From an uncultured beta proteobacterium (GTDB lineage Bacteria > Pseudomonadota > Gammaproteobacteria > Burkholderiales > Burkholderiaceae_C): a stretch of DNA of 64,000 bases. Made by a program: the position numbers and the translations under genes. Location: assembly GCA_903886275.1 (NCBI GenBank), contig CAISLN010000086.1, positions 1 to 64,000 of the forward strand, written 5' to 3'. Below the pieces are notes generated by a model. It did not search any database, was not told the origin of the DNA, and saw only the letters and a program-made list of their open reading frames with translations. Within the stretch, counting starts at the first letter, position 1. Each line of letters opens with the position of its first letter. Shown here piece by piece: positions 7,539-16,720 of this stretch.

Positions 7539-8387
7539 AGACTCTTGGGCATTTGACATCTTCCTATCCATCAAATGCCTTTCAATACGCTTTGAAATAA
7601 TATCAATATATTGTTTATTTATTTCAAAACCAACCACAAATCTCTCATTCTCGATAGCTGATATAGCCGTACTACCAGAACCCATAAATGGATCAACAAT
7701 CAAGTCTCCTTTATTGCTGCCCGACTTGATTACTCTGTCCACCATTTCGGTTGGAAATTGGGCGGGATGAGCCGTTCGTTCTTTGGATGATCTATTTTGA
7801 CCAGACGTGACTTTTGCAATCTGCCAAACATCAGATGGATTCTTTCCTAATGGATTGCACTTTAGTTTTCCATTTTTCTTTTGATTTGGGTATTTTACAT
7901 TTGGGTCTCTTACCTCATCCAAGTTAAAAATGTAACTACCCTCATTCTTTACATACCAAAGAATTTTCTCATTGCGTGGAGAAAATCTTGTTCGGCACGC
8001 CACGCCTGCAGCATAGTTCCAAACGATTTCTTGCAAGAGGAAAAAATCTGTTTTATCCCAAAGCAAATAAGATATTGGAACAGCCAGACCTTTTCCCTCT
8101 ACCTTCAGATACCCGACATTTAACCAAAATGAACCATCACTTTTAGTAATTCGATGGATCTGAGCAATCCACGAACGGCACCACTCCACATATTTTTTTA
8201 GATCAACAATATCCTCGTACTCCTTTCCAATGTTATAGGGAGGCGACGTTATGGTTAAATCAACTAAAGAGTCTGGCAATTTTTTCATGGCTTCAATACA
8301 GTCCATGTTGTAGATAGCCACCCTTTCTGCTTGATATGCAGGCCTACCGAGAGCGGAAAGGACTTTATCGAATTTGTCTTTTTGCAT
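7524..8387 (-). CDS. DNA methyltransferase (probably N4-cytosine) of the restriction-modification system
   Basis: A 287-residue beta-class methylase. Catalytic motif IV TSPPYNIGK comes early (near residue 48) and the AdoMet-binding motif I DPFMGSGST comes late, followed by GFEINKQYI. The SPPY tetrapeptide favours N4-methylcytosine, though N6-adenine is possible. The start is the ATG of MQKDKFDKVLSALG; the frame stays open upstream to 8489, into the terminator of the tRNA-Ile, so that extension is unlikely. Convergent with the endonuclease gene. It protects host DNA from the partner enzyme. Confidence 0.88.
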   Translation of the reverse strand: MQKDKFDKVLSALGRPAYQAERVAIYNMDCIEAMKKLPDSLVDLTITSPPYNIGKEYEDIVDLKKYVEWCRSWIAQIHRITKSDGSFWLNVGYLKVEGKGLAVPISYLLWDKTDFFLLQEIVWNYAAGVACRTRFSPRNEKILWYVKNEGSYIFNLDEVRDPNVKYPNQKKNGKLKCNPLGKNPSDVWQIAKVTSGQNRSSKERTAHPAQFPTEMVDRVIKSGSNKGDLIVDPFMGSGSTAISAIENERFVVGFEINKQYIDIISKRIERHLMDRKMSNAQESLLLE

Positions 8388-8474
8388 GATGCTACTTATA
8401 GTATTCAATACATGCCACTGAGTCAAGTCAACAGCAGCATTCGTGTTTTGTCTTGTGAGGACTACGCCAAGCGA

Positions 8475-8510
8475 TAAAAAAAGCCGCAACCTGTTACCAA
8501 GCTGCGGCTT
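8475..8510 (-). terminator. Terminator of the intron-bearing tRNA-Ile
   Basis: AAGCCGCA / TGCGGCTT perfect 8-bp arms followed on the minus strand by a run of seven T. It lies 8 bases beyond the tRNA 3' CCA. Confidence 0.75.
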
Positions 8511-8517
8511 TCATGTT

Positions 8518-8847
8518 TGGTGGGCCCCCCGAGAGTCGAACTCGGCACCAACGGATTATGCTTACCAACTACGGCTTTCGCCGCCCCTTTCGGGTTTGTG
8601 GTCTGGACTGTCTCTTGTCTTTACGACCTGCCCGTACAGTCTCTACACGTTCTCTCTAACGAGAGCTTCGCTCGGGATTGCCACGCTGCCTAAGCAACAG
8701 AGGTTTCCCCGAATTTGAACAGTTCTACCAAGGGACAGAGTGAACTTATCCCAAGGCAACCCATCTTTGCACCATCCGTATTCTTGCGAACCGTAGGACG
8801 ATGCAGACTTAAGTCCGCTGCTCTAACCAAGCATGAGCTAGAGGCCC
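8518..8847 (-). tRNA. tRNA-Ile (CAU) interrupted by a group I intron
   Basis: Exon 1 (8812-8847) is acceptor GGGCCTC, D-arm GCTC-loop-GAGC and GCGGACT. Exon 2 (8518-8560) is CATAATCCGT, variable loop TGGTG, T-arm CCGAGTTCGACTCTCGG, acceptor GGGGCCC and ACCA. Joined, the anticodon arm reads GCGGA-CTCATAA-TCCGT, anticodon CAU. Exon 2 is nearly the same as the 3' exon of Azoarcus tRNA-Ile(CAU), which also has a group I intron, so the lysidine-modified Ile tRNA is more likely than Met. The D-loop (11 nt) is two bases longer than in the Azoarcus tRNA. The exact 5' splice site is my inference. Confidence 0.8.
8561..8811 (-). ncRNA. Self-splicing group I intron (251 nt, no ORF)
   Basis: On the minus strand the conserved group I core elements appear in order. 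P is AAATTCGGGGAAACC and Q is AATCCCGAGC, giving P4 TTCGGG/CCCGAG. P5 is a CTGTTGC/GCAGCG hairpin and P6 is CTCTC/GAGAG. R is GTGTAGAGACTGTACGG and S is GACAGTCCAGACC, giving P7 GACTGT/ACAGTC. P9 is CCCGAAAGGG, with a second GGCGAAAGCC hairpin. A terminal G precedes exon 2. An 8-bp P2 (CATCGTCC/GGATGGTG) ends in a GCAA tetraloop. The layout resembles the Azoarcus intron. It lies between U33 and C34 of the anticodon loop. Confidence 0.85.
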
Positions 8848-8950
8848 TTAAAACGCTAAATCCTACCGCATCAGGCTACATCTGAAACCAAAAATCTGCC
8901 CATCTGTAGCCTATGTGTAGCCTTTCCTAATTTTTTACCTTGACGACAAT

Positions 8951-8993
8951 CGTAACTCATTGATTTTATTGAAATTTTAAAATCAACTATTTG
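8951..8993. repeat. Diverged palindrome at the right end of the insert
   Basis: CGTAACTCATTGATTT and AAAATCAACTATTTG form weak inverted arms that share the AAATCAA core with the palindromes at 6088 and 6507. The element abuts the 8-bp junction octamer at 8995. Confidence 0.45.
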
Positions 8994-8994
8994 T

Positions 8995-9033
8995 TTATGA
9001 GTCCTCTGCTCTAACCAACTGAGCTAACGGCCC
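8995..9033 (-). pseudogene. 5' half of the split tRNA-Met(CAU) gene
   Basis: Minus strand: acceptor GGGCCGT, TA, D-arm GCTCAGTTGGTTAGAGC, A, anticodon stem GAGGA and loop CTCATAA, then unrelated AT-rich DNA. The 3' half lies 2.9 kb downstream at 6015-6060. The 5' end is 23 bases beyond the hrcA stop, so this is the ancestral position. As it stands no intact tRNA is encoded, so another tRNA-Met copy must serve the cell. Confidence 0.88.
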
Positions 9034-9056
9034 AACCGAAGGCGTGATTGTAAGGG

Positions 9057-10061
9057 CTACTTGTGGTGACTCAGGGCGTTGCTCATCAGCTTGGAGGTGA
9101 TGTCCACGATCTGGATCATGCGGTCGTAGGGCATGCGGGTGGGGCCGATCACGCCCAGGGTGCCTACGATCTTGCCGTCCACCTCGTAGGGGCTGGTGAC
9201 GATGGACAGGTCTTCAAAGGGCACGACCTTGCTCTCCCCGCCAATAAAGATGCGCACACCATCGGCCTGGCCGGCAATGTCGAGCAGGCGCATGAGCTGG
9301 GCCTTTTGCTCGAACAAATCGAAGGCGCGGCGCAGATGGCCCATGTCGCTGGAAAAGTCAGACACGGACAGCAGGTTGCGCTCGCCGGCAATCACCACCT
9401 CGTCATCGGTGTCTTGAATCGCCTCGGAGCTGACATTGACAGCGGCCTGCATCAGGGCGGCAATTTCAGAGCGCAGGCTCTCCACCTCGCCCTGCAGGCG
9501 CCCACGCACCTGGTCTATGTCCAGACCCACGTAATTGCTGTTGAGAAAGTTGGCCGCCTCGATCAGCTGGGCCTGGGTGTAATCGACCTCGGTGTAGATG
9601 ACGCGGTTTTGCACATCGCCCTCGGGCGACACGATGATGACCAGCAAGCGCCGCTCGGACAGGCGCAGAAACTCCATGTGGCGAAAGGCCGAGCCGCGCT
9701 TGGGCGTGATCACCACGCCGACAAACTGCGACAGACTCGACAGCAGATTGGCCGCGCTGGTGATGACTTTTTGCGGCTGGTCGGGTGCCAGACTGTGGTT
9801 GGAGTATTGGCTAGGCTGCACTGTGAGCATGGTGTCCACGAACAGGCGGTAGCCGCGCGCTGTGGGAATGCGTCCGGCCGAGGTATGCGGGCTGACGATC
9901 AGGCCCATGTCCTCCAGGTCCGACATCACATTGCGGATGGTGGCCGGCGACAATTCCATGCCCGATGCTTTCGAGAGCGTGCGGCTGCCCACCGGCTGCC
10001 CATCGGCTATGTAGCGCTCCACCAGCGCCTTGAGCAACATCTTGGAACGTTCATCGAGCAT
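9057..10061 (-). CDS. hrcA: Heat-inducible transcription repressor HrcA
   Basis: A 334-residue repressor. The N-terminal winged-helix domain reads [18 protein letters not shown], then [31 protein letters not shown] and [16 protein letters not shown], all diagnostic for HrcA. The rest is the dimerisation domain. HrcA binds CIRCE operators of groE-type genes and depends on GroEL for folding. No CIRCE element was seen near this gene. The start is the ATG of MLDERS; a GTG two codons upstream (10067) is possible. Divergent from nadK, 28 bases away. Confidence 0.95.
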   Translation of the reverse strand: MLDERSKMLLKALVERYIADGQPVGSRTLSKASGMELSPATIRNVMSDLEDMGLIVSPHTSAGRIPTARGYRLFVDTMLTVQPSQYSNHSLAPDQPQKVITSAANLLSSLSQFVGVVITPKRGSAFRHMEFLRLSERRLLVIIVSPEGDVQNRVIYTEVDYTQAQLIEAANFLNSNYVGLDIDQVRGRLQGEVESLRSEIAALMQAAVNVSSEAIQDTDDEVVIAGERNLLSVSDFSSDMGHLRRAFDLFEQKAQLMRLLDIAGQADGVRIFIGGESKVVPFEDLSIVTSPYEVDGKIVGTLGVIGPTRMPYDRMIQIVDITSKLMSNALSHHK

Positions 10062-10089
10062 CGTCACATTTTAGTGATTTAATTTGCCG

Positions 10090-10992
10090 ATGAAGATGCC
10101 CACTCAATTTCGCCAGGTCGCGCTCGTAGGCAAGTACCAAACCACCATTTCCGGCCCGGCCGGTACGCACTCGCGCCAAGCCTTGGAAGAGATCGCCCAT
10201 TTCCTGCTGGACCTGGGCTGCGATGTGGTGCTGGAGGCCGACACCGCCGCCAACATGGGCATGAGCGGCCACACCACCATGGATGTGGAAGGCATTGGCA
10301 GCGCCTGCGACCTGTGCCTAGTGGTGGGCGGCGACGGCACCATGCTGGGCGTGGGTAGGCAACTAGCGCAGCACAAGGTGCCCCTGGTGGGCATCAACCA
10401 GGGTCGCCTGGGATTTATCACCGACATCCCCTTTGAGCAATACAAGGCCGTGCTCGGGCCCATGCTGGCCGGCGAATACGAAGAAGACCAGCGCAGCCTG
10501 ATCCATGGCCGCGTCATGCGCGACGGCATCTGTGTGTTCAGCGCCCTGGCCATGAACGATGTGGTGGTGAACCGCGGTGCCAGCTCCGGCATGGTCGAGC
10601 TGCGGGTGGAGGTGGATGGACACTTTGTGGCCAACCAGCGGGCCGACGGCCTGATCATCGCCTCGCCCACCGGCTCCACCGCCTATTCACTGTCGGCCGG
10701 AGGCCCGCTAATGCACCCAGCCATAGACGGCTGGGTGATCGTGCCGATTGCGCCCCACACCCTGTCCAACCGCCCCATCGTGCTGACCAGCGCCGGCGAA
10801 ATTGCGGTGGAGATTGTGGCCGGGCGCGATGCCAGTGCCAGCTTCGACACCCAAAGCCTGGCTTCCCTGATGCATGGAGACCGGATTGTGGTGACGCGCT
10901 CCCAGCACAAGGTGCGTTTCTTGCATCCCAAGGGTTGGTCTTACTTTGATACCCTAAGGCAAAAAATGCATTGGAATGAAGGAGTCGTATAA
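10090..10992 (+). CDS. nadK: NAD kinase
   Basis: A 300-residue enzyme phosphorylating NAD+ to NADP+. Diagnostic motifs are [10 protein letters not shown] (catalytic GGDG), [24 protein letters not shown] and [21 protein letters not shown] 10090 is taken as start; a second ATG two codons on (10096) is equally possible. Four bases separate it from recN, forming a nadK-recN-rapZ run, a common order in the group. Cytoplasmic. Confidence 0.95.
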   Translation: MKMPTQFRQVALVGKYQTTISGPAGTHSRQALEEIAHFLLDLGCDVVLEADTAANMGMSGHTTMDVEGIGSACDLCLVVGGDGTMLGVGRQLAQHKVPLVGINQGRLGFITDIPFEQYKAVLGPMLAGEYEEDQRSLIHGRVMRDGICVFSALAMNDVVVNRGASSGMVELRVEVDGHFVANQRADGLIIASPTGSTAYSLSAGGPLMHPAIDGWVIVPIAPHTLSNRPIVLTSAGEIAVEIVAGRDASASFDTQSLASLMHGDRIVVTRSQHKVRFLHPKGWSYFDTLRQKMHWNEGVV

Positions 10993-10995
10993 GCC

Positions 10996-12645
10996 ATGGC
11001 CTTGAAGCGAATTGTTCTGCGGGACTTTGTCATCGTCAGCGAACTGGAACAGGATCTGGAGCGCGGCTTTACCGTGCTCACCGGCGAGACTGGGGCCGGC
11101 AAGTCGATTTTGGTTGATGCACTGCAACTGGTAACAGGCGCGCGCGCCGATGTGGGCGTGATCCGCGAGGGCGCAGCGCGCACCGAGGTGAGTGCCGAAT
11201 TCGACAGCGCACCCGCCCTGCAGGCCCTACTGGAGGAGGCCGGCTTTGAGGGCGGAACCAGCCTGCTGCTGCGCCGCACGATAGACACGCAAGGCAAGAG
11301 CCGCGCCTGGGTCAATGGCAGTCCGGCCACGGCACAGCAGTTGCGCAGCATTGGCGAACAGCTGATCGACATCCACGGCCAGCACGCCTGGCAAAGCCTG
11401 ACCCGGCCCGATGCCGTGCGCGGCCTGCTCGACGCTTACGCCCAACTCTCTACCACCGAACTCGACAAGCGCTGGACAGGATGGCGCCTGGCACAGACTG
11501 CACTGCAGAAGGCCGTACAGGCGCAGGACTCACTGCAGCGCGAGCGCGAGCGCCTGGTCTGGCAGATCGGCGAGCTCGACAAGCTGGCCCCACAGCCCGG
11601 CGAGTGGCCCGATCTCAACACCAGCCACAGCCGGCTGGCCAACGGTCAGGCCCTGATGGACGCGGCCCAGGCCACGGTGGAGCTGCTGGAAGACGCCGAC
11701 AGCAATGCCCTGCAGGCGCTTAACAATGCGCTGCAAGCGCTACAAAGCCAGGCCCACCTAGAGCCCGACTTTGCCGATCCGATTGCGGTGCTGGCCTCCA
11801 GCGTGGCCCAAGTCGAAGATGTGGCCCACACCCTGCGCGGCTATATCAGGCGCACCGAACTAGACCCCCAGCGCCTGGCCGAGCTGGACGCGCGCATGAC
11901 GCTATGGATCTCGTTGGCGCGGCGCTACAAGCGCGCGCCCGACGAATTGCCAGCCTTGCTGGCAGGCTGGCACGAAGAGCTGACGCGGCTCGATGCGGCG
12001 GCCGACCTGCAGGGCCTGGAGGCGGCTGAGCGCAAGGCAGGCGCCGCCTTCATGTCAGAAGCCACATCCATTTCCGGCCAGCGCGCCAAGGCTGCACCGC
12101 GCCTGGCCAAGGCCATCACAGAGGCCATGCAGGGCCTGGGCATGCAGGGCGGGCAGTTTGTAGTGGAGCTCGTGGCCCTCGCCCAGCCACAGCAAAGCGG
12201 CCTCGAAGACGTGCAGTTTCTGGTAGCGGGGCATGCTGGCAGCACACCGCGCGCCGTCGGCAAGGTTGCCTCGGGTGGTGAACTCTCGCGCATGGCGCTG
12301 GCCATTGCCGTCACCACCAGCCAACTGGGCACGGCGCAAACCCTGATTTTTGACGAGGTGGACGCCGGAGTCGGTGGCGCCGTGGCCGAGACCGTGGGAC
12401 GCTTGATGCGCCAGCTCGGCGTGGATCGCCAGGTGCTGGCCGTGACGCACCTACCCCAAGTGGCGGCCTGCGCCGACCACCATATGCTGGTATCCAAACA
12501 ACTGCAGGGCAAGACCACGCTGAGCAGCGTGGCAACCGTCCTGGGCGAGCAACGCGTGGGCGAGATTGCCCGCATGTTAGGCGGCGAAAAACTCTCCAGC
12601 ACGACCCTGGCCCACGCCAAAGAAATGCTGCAGGCCGGCCCATGA
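10996..12645 (+). CDS. recN: DNA repair protein RecN
   Basis: A 549-residue SMC-like ATPase. Walker [18 protein letters not shown] lies near residue 30, with long coiled-coil arms in the middle. The C-terminal [14 protein letters not shown] signature is followed by Walker [13 protein letters not shown] and [14 protein letters not shown]. Normal family length. RecN acts early in double-strand break repair with RecA. The stop overlaps the rapZ start by four bases (ATGA), indicating translational coupling. Confidence 0.96.
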   Translation: MALKRIVLRDFVIVSELEQDLERGFTVLTGETGAGKSILVDALQLVTGARADVGVIREGAARTEVSAEFDSAPALQALLEEAGFEGGTSLLLRRTIDTQGKSRAWVNGSPATAQQLRSIGEQLIDIHGQHAWQSLTRPDAVRGLLDAYAQLSTTELDKRWTGWRLAQTALQKAVQAQDSLQRERERLVWQIGELDKLAPQPGEWPDLNTSHSRLANGQALMDAAQATVELLEDADSNALQALNNALQALQSQAHLEPDFADPIAVLASSVAQVEDVAHTLRGYIRRTELDPQRLAELDARMTLWISLARRYKRAPDELPALLAGWHEELTRLDAAADLQGLEAAERKAGAAFMSEATSISGQRAKAAPRLAKAITEAMQGLGMQGGQFVVELVALAQPQQSGLEDVQFLVAGHAGSTPRAVGKVASGGELSRMALAIAVTTSQLGTAQTLIFDEVDAGVGGAVAETVGRLMRQLGVDRQVLAVTHLPQVAACADHHMLVSKQLQGKTTLSSVATVLGEQRVGEIARMLGGEKLSSTTLAHAKEMLQAGP

Positions 12646-13568
12646 TGGCTCTGCCCACCACGATCACAGATGCCCTTGAAATTGTGCTGATTACCGGCAT
12701 GTCGGGCTCGGGCAAGTCGGTCGCCCTGCATGCGCTCGAAGACGTTGGCTTTTACTGCGTCGACAACCTGCCACCCGAACTGCTGCTGCCCTTTGTGGAG
12801 CTGGAACTGCAGCACCATGCCAAGCGCCTAGCGATTGCCATGGATGTGCGCAGCGCCACTTCACTGCCACAGGTTCCGCAGCAGCTCGATGCACTGCGCG
12901 CCTGCGGCATTGTGATCAAGCCGCTGTTCCTGGATGCCAGCACCGACACCCTGGTGCGCCGCTATTCCGAGTCGCGGCGCCGCCACCCGCTGTCCCAGAC
13001 CGAACAGCACGACGACTTCAATGGCCAAGCCCAGGTGGACCGCGACGAGCGCCGTGCCCTGATCGAGGCCATTGAGCTAGAGCGCAAGCTACTGGAAGCC
13101 CTGCGCGCACAGGCCCATGTAATCGACTCCAGCATGATCCGCGCGACCCAGTTACAAAGCTATATCAAGAGCCTTGTGTCGAGCCCCGGCGCGCAACTGA
13201 CGCTGGTCTTTGAATCCTTTGCATTCAAGCGCGGCGTACCCACCGACGCCGACTTCGTGTTTGATGTGCGCATGCTGCCCAACCCGCACTATGCGCCCGC
13301 GCTCAAGAATCTGACGGGTCAGGATCAGCCGGTTATCGACTTCCTGATGGAGCAGCCCGACGTACAGCGCATGCTGCGCCAGGTCAGCCGTTTTCTGGAC
13401 AGCTGGTTGCCCGATCTGGCACGCGACAACCGCAGCTATGTGACGGTGGCGATTGGCTGCACCGGCGGCCAGCACCGTTCGGTCTATCTGGTGGAGCAGC
13501 TGGTCAAGCGCTTTAGCACGCAATGGGCCACACTCAAACGCCACCGTGAAATGGATGCAAGGATATAG
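12642..13568 (+). CDS. rapZ: RNase adapter protein RapZ
   Basis: A 308-residue protein with Walker [21 protein letters not shown], the [12 protein letters not shown] motif, and RRRHPL in the middle. The C-terminal [19 protein letters not shown] and [20 protein letters not shown] blocks are diagnostic for RapZ (YvcJ family). In enterobacteria RapZ binds nucleotides and guides RNase E to GlmZ sRNA; in betaproteobacteria its role is less clear. Overlaps recN by four bases. Confidence 0.95.
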   Translation: MMALPTTITDALEIVLITGMSGSGKSVALHALEDVGFYCVDNLPPELLLPFVELELQHHAKRLAIAMDVRSATSLPQVPQQLDALRACGIVIKPLFLDASTDTLVRRYSESRRRHPLSQTEQHDDFNGQAQVDRDERRALIEAIELERKLLEALRAQAHVIDSSMIRATQLQSYIKSLVSSPGAQLTLVFESFAFKRGVPTDADFVFDVRMLPNPHYAPALKNLTGQDQPVIDFLMEQPDVQRMLRQVSRFLDSWLPDLARDNRSYVTVAIGCTGGQHRSVYLVEQLVKRFSTQWATLKRHREMDARI

Positions 13569-13622
13569 CCCCCACGGTTGTCCACTGCCCAGGAAAGCGT
13601 ATTAGCGCATGACGCTTGTGGC

Positions 13623-14663
13623 TTAGGCACGTTCCAGTAGTTTGCGCACCGGTGCCGGCAGGCCCAGTGTGGGCCATTCCTCGGCGCTGACCCAGCGCCC
13701 CTCGCCCAATTCCGTCTTGTGCGTAAGCGGTACGCGGCAGGGATGCAGGTGCAGGTCCTTGTGCGTCAGCACATGGACAAAGGCCGGATCACACAGCAAC
13801 TGTTCCTGCGCCGGAGCGCCCAAGACCAGACGCAGGGCCGCTTCACTGTCAAACAGCGGCAGACAATACAGGCCGGCCCAGACACCGGGTGTGGGCCGGC
13901 GTGCCAGCCAGACCGCACCGGCGTGGCTTTGGGCCCAGAGCATCCAGATGGCCTGGCTGCTGCGCTTGAGCTTGCGGCTACGCACCGGGTAGCGCTCAGG
14001 GTCGCCCGCACTGAACGCCACGCAGGCAACCTGCACCGGGCATACCGCGCAAGCTGGCTTTTTGGGTGTACAAACCATGGCGCCCAAGTCCATCATGCCC
14101 TGGGTGTAGCGTGCCATGTCGGCCTGCGCGCGCGCAACCGATGGCAACAGACTAGAGGCTGCGTCCCACAGGGCGCGGCCATTGGCGGCCACGGACACAT
14201 CGGCATCAAAGCCACGCACCCTTGTCACCACCCGCTTCACATTGGCATCGAGTATCGCCACGCGCTCCGAAAAACACAGCGAGGCAATCGCCGCCGCCGT
14301 GGACGGGCCAATGCCGGGCAGGCTGGTCAACGTGGCAGCGTCCTGCGGAAAGGCGCCACCGTGCAGTTGCATGACCTGCTGGGCACAGCGGTGCAGATTG
14401 CGTGCGCGGCTGTAGTAACCCAGGCCACTCCACAGACCCAGCACCTCGTCCAGGCTGGCGAGCGCCAGCGCCGCCACGTCGGGACAGCTGGCAAGAAAGC
14501 GCACAAAGTAGGCCTTGACAGTTGCCACCTGGGTTTGCTGCAGCATGATTTCGGACAGCCAGACGCGGTAGGGGTCGCGCGTGTTTTGCCAGGGCAAATC
14601 GTTGCGGCCCTGGGACGCCTGCCAGTGCACCACGCGGGTGGCAAAGTCTGCAGTCTTGGGCAC
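13623..14663 (-). CDS. mutY: A/G-specific adenine glycosylase MutY
   Basis: A 346-residue base-excision enzyme that removes adenine mispaired with 8-oxoG. It shows the catalytic Glu segment WLSEIMLQQTQV, the HhH motif SLPGIGPSTAAAI, and the catalytic Asp region VAILDANVKRV. The 4Fe-4S ligand set C-X6-C-X2-C-X5-C is present (CTPKKPACAVCPVQVAC). A C-terminal NUDIX-like 8-oxoG recognition domain follows (GVWAGLYCLPLF). It lies two bases downstream of the dynamin-like GTPase gene and in one direction with mutM, so both GO-repair enzymes are probably in one unit. Confidence 0.95.
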   Translation of the reverse strand: MPKTADFATRVVHWQASQGRNDLPWQNTRDPYRVWLSEIMLQQTQVATVKAYFVRFLASCPDVAALALASLDEVLGLWSGLGYYSRARNLHRCAQQVMQLHGGAFPQDAATLTSLPGIGPSTAAAIASLCFSERVAILDANVKRVVTRVRGFDADVSVAANGRALWDAASSLLPSVARAQADMARYTQGMMDLGAMVCTPKKPACAVCPVQVACVAFSAGDPERYPVRSRKLKRSSQAIWMLWAQSHAGAVWLARRPTPGVWAGLYCLPLFDSEAALRLVLGAPAQEQLLCDPAFVHVLTHKDLHLHPCRVPLTHKTELGEGRWVSAEEWPTLGLPAPVRKLLERA

Positions 14664-14665
14664 GT

Positions 14666-16615
14666 TCAGGCGAGTTCCAGGTCCAGCGGGGCCGCAACCG
14701 GTGCGGCCATCAGGTGCGAGGTCAGCTCCATCAATTTTTGCTCCAGCTGTTCGAGCGCGGCGTCTTGCTGGGCGATCTCGGCAATGCGCGCATCGAGCCC
14801 ACCGGCAGCTTGCTGTATGCGGTCAATCGCCTCCATACGGCGCGCAAAGCTGCGTCGGCGTTCGCGCAGTTGGGCGTCTAACTGTGCCGCCGCCGACTTG
14901 CTCCAGAACTCGACCTCACCCAGGGCCGACTCGTGGATGGAGCGTATGCGTGCATACAAAGCGCGCACCAAGCGGTCGGCAAACTCGGGCTGTGCCAGCT
15001 TGAATACATTGCTCAGGCCCAGGTACTGCAAATGGCTGCGCTGCGCCAGCTCAAAATCGTTCAGGTAAAAACCCAGGTCAGGCGACTTGATGGCCTGCAG
15101 CGAAAACCCGTATTCGGTGTTGAGTTGTTTGAACATAGCCGACAACATGCTGTGCATCTCGGCGCTTAAGGCCTGCACCTTGGCAAAGTTGGCGCGCAGG
15201 CGCTCGAAGGTTTCACCATAGGATTTTTTGACGCCCAGTTTCAGGCCTTTTTGCGTCAAGGCCCCGGTCAACTGCGCCATCTCCGCCTTGAGCACCTGGG
15301 AGCCCAAAAGGCCAAACACCTCCTTGAGCAGCCTGAGGTGCACCGAGCGCAGGGCGTGCAGCTTGGCCCCGCCCAGATCGAAGTCCACCTGCTCTTGGGC
15401 AATGCGTCCGCGCATGTGCCGGATGACGCCGGTATTCTTGCCGCGCAATGCCTGCAATTCCAGGCTCTGCTCGGTGCAATCGCGCCTGCGGGTGTGGATG
15501 ACGCACCCGGCTTCGGCCCTCAGCTCGACAACTCCGCTCTGCATGAGCCGGCGCAGGACGCGCTGGCGCTCCAGCAGCATGCCGTCGCCCAGGGCTTCTT
15601 CCAGTTGGCCCAAGCAGCTCTTGTGCAGCAGGGCTTTGTCCTGATTGACCTTGGCCACCAGGCCCTTCTGAGCCGACACGGCAATTACCTGCTCGGGGCG
15701 CAGCCCCAAAATCTCGGCCGTGCTGGCCTTCTGACTTTCGATCTGCGCGCTGATCTGCTCGGGCGTGCTGAGCTCGTCCCACAGAGTGTCAATTTTGTTG
15801 AGCACCACCAAGCGCGTATCGGTGCCGCTGGCGTCGGGCATCAGGTGCTCGCGCCAGATCGCCAGATCGGACTTGGTGACGCCGGTATCGGCGCCCAATA
15901 TGAACACCACCGCCTGCGCCTGCGGTATCAGACTGACGGTCAGCTCGGGCTCAGCGCCAATCGCATTGAGTCCGGGGGTATCCAAAATCGCCAGACCTTG
16001 CTTGAGCAGGGGGTGGGCAATATTGATCAGGGCGTGGCGCCACTTGGGCACCTCCACCAGGCCATCACTGTCTTGCAGCGGGTTGTCCTGCGGCGCCTGG
16101 TTGTGCCAAAAGCCCAGGGCACGGGCCTCGTCGGGCGTGACCTTGCGGGTTTGCGACACCATCTCAAAAGAGGCTGCCAGTTGCTGCGGGTTGTCCACAT
16201 CCAGGTCTACCCTGACCCACTGCTCGGGCACCATGCGCCACTCCATCAGAGCCTGGGGCTGCAGACGGGACTCTATGGGCAGCAGGCGCAAACAGGGCGG
16301 CACCTCGGCGTCATAGCCCATTTCGGTGGGGCACATGGTGGTGCGCCCGGCGCTGGCCGGCATGATGCGCCGCCCGTATCCGGCAAAGAAAATGGCGTTG
16401 ATCATTTCCGACTTGCCACGGGAAAACTCCGCCACAAAGGCCACCATTACTTTGTCGGTGCGCAGTTGCGACTCCAGCCTTGTAAGGCGCTCCTGCACGG
16501 CCGAATCCAGCAGGTCGTGATCGTTCATCCACTCGGCCAACAGCTTCAGGCGCAGCGCGAATTCGCGCCGCCATGTGCTGTGCTGGTCTAGTTGATCATT
16601 GAATGAAGTGGCCAA
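14666..16615 (-). CDS. Dynamin-like GTPase
   Basis: About 649 residues from a TTG start preceded by GGGGGA; the frame is open up to 16690, so the start is uncertain. The GTPase domain shows G1 AEFSRGKSEMINAI (first Gly of the P-loop replaced by Ala, as in several bacterial dynamin-like proteins), G3 LDTPGLNAIG and G4 VLNKIDTLWDE. Helical, coiled-coil-rich regions follow. There is no clear membrane helix, so membrane contact would be peripheral. Bacterial dynamin-like proteins remodel or protect membranes. Its place between mutM and mutY (mutY follows after two bases) is noteworthy. Confidence 0.85.
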   Translation of the reverse strand: MATSFNDQLDQHSTWRREFALRLKLLAEWMNDHDLLDSAVQERLTRLESQLRTDKVMVAFVAEFSRGKSEMINAIFFAGYGRRIMPASAGRTTMCPTEMGYDAEVPPCLRLLPIESRLQPQALMEWRMVPEQWVRVDLDVDNPQQLAASFEMVSQTRKVTPDEARALGFWHNQAPQDNPLQDSDGLVEVPKWRHALINIAHPLLKQGLAILDTPGLNAIGAEPELTVSLIPQAQAVVFILGADTGVTKSDLAIWREHLMPDASGTDTRLVVLNKIDTLWDELSTPEQISAQIESQKASTAEILGLRPEQVIAVSAQKGLVAKVNQDKALLHKSCLGQLEEALGDGMLLERQRVLRRLMQSGVVELRAEAGCVIHTRRRDCTEQSLELQALRGKNTGVIRHMRGRIAQEQVDFDLGGAKLHALRSVHLRLLKEVFGLLGSQVLKAEMAQLTGALTQKGLKLGVKKSYGETFERLRANFAKVQALSAEMHSMLSAMFKQLNTEYGFSLQAIKSPDLGFYLNDFELAQRSHLQYLGLSNVFKLAQPEFADRLVRALYARIRSIHESALGEVEFWSKSAAAQLDAQLRERRRSFARRMEAIDRIQQAAGGLDARIAEIAQQDAALEQLEQKLMELTSHLMAAPVAAPLDLELA

Positions 16616-16720
16616 GTGTCCCCCTACGGTCAGGCAATATAGCATTGCCAGCGTTGAATCCCGCGTATCGGCACGACCAGAGAGCCACATGCAATGGGCG
16701 AACGTGGGGGCTTCAGTACT

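Larger units (their letters stand above)
6053..8994. mobile_element. 2.9-kb insert in tRNA-Met carrying a restriction-modification system and an intron-bearing tRNA
   Basis: The octamer TTATGAGT (ACTCATAA on the minus strand, the anticodon loop plus one stem base) occurs at both junctions: 6053-6060 and 8995-9002. Removing 2942 bp with one copy restores a complete tRNA-Met. The insert is visibly AT-richer than its flanks. It holds palindromic repeats (6088-6611 and 8951-8993), TGTAGCC repeats near both ends (6155, 6170, 8907, 8917, and inverted near 8872), controller/endonuclease/methylase genes, and a tRNA-Ile with a group I intron. No integrase or transposase gene is present. The 8-bp core in an anticodon loop suggests tyrosine-recombinase-type integration, but unlike classical islands the tRNA is not restored at either junction. 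Confidence 0.75.

Noticed and set aside
8443-8718. Plus-strand ORF of 91 codons over the tRNA-Ile
   Set aside because: It is antisense to the terminator, tRNA exon and intron; its codons derive from tRNA sequence.
8518-8847. tRNA-Leu(UAA) from reading the loop as CTTAA
   Set aside because: The variable loop is only five bases (TGGTG), so it is a class I tRNA, and joining at GGACT/CATAATCC gives a perfect CAU anticodon arm.
6015-9033. tRNA-Met as a permuted tRNA or with a 2.9-kb self-splicing intron
   Set aside because: The halves are in normal order, so it is not permuted. The junctions show no group I core or group II ends (GTGYG...AY). The only group I core in the region belongs to tRNA-Ile.
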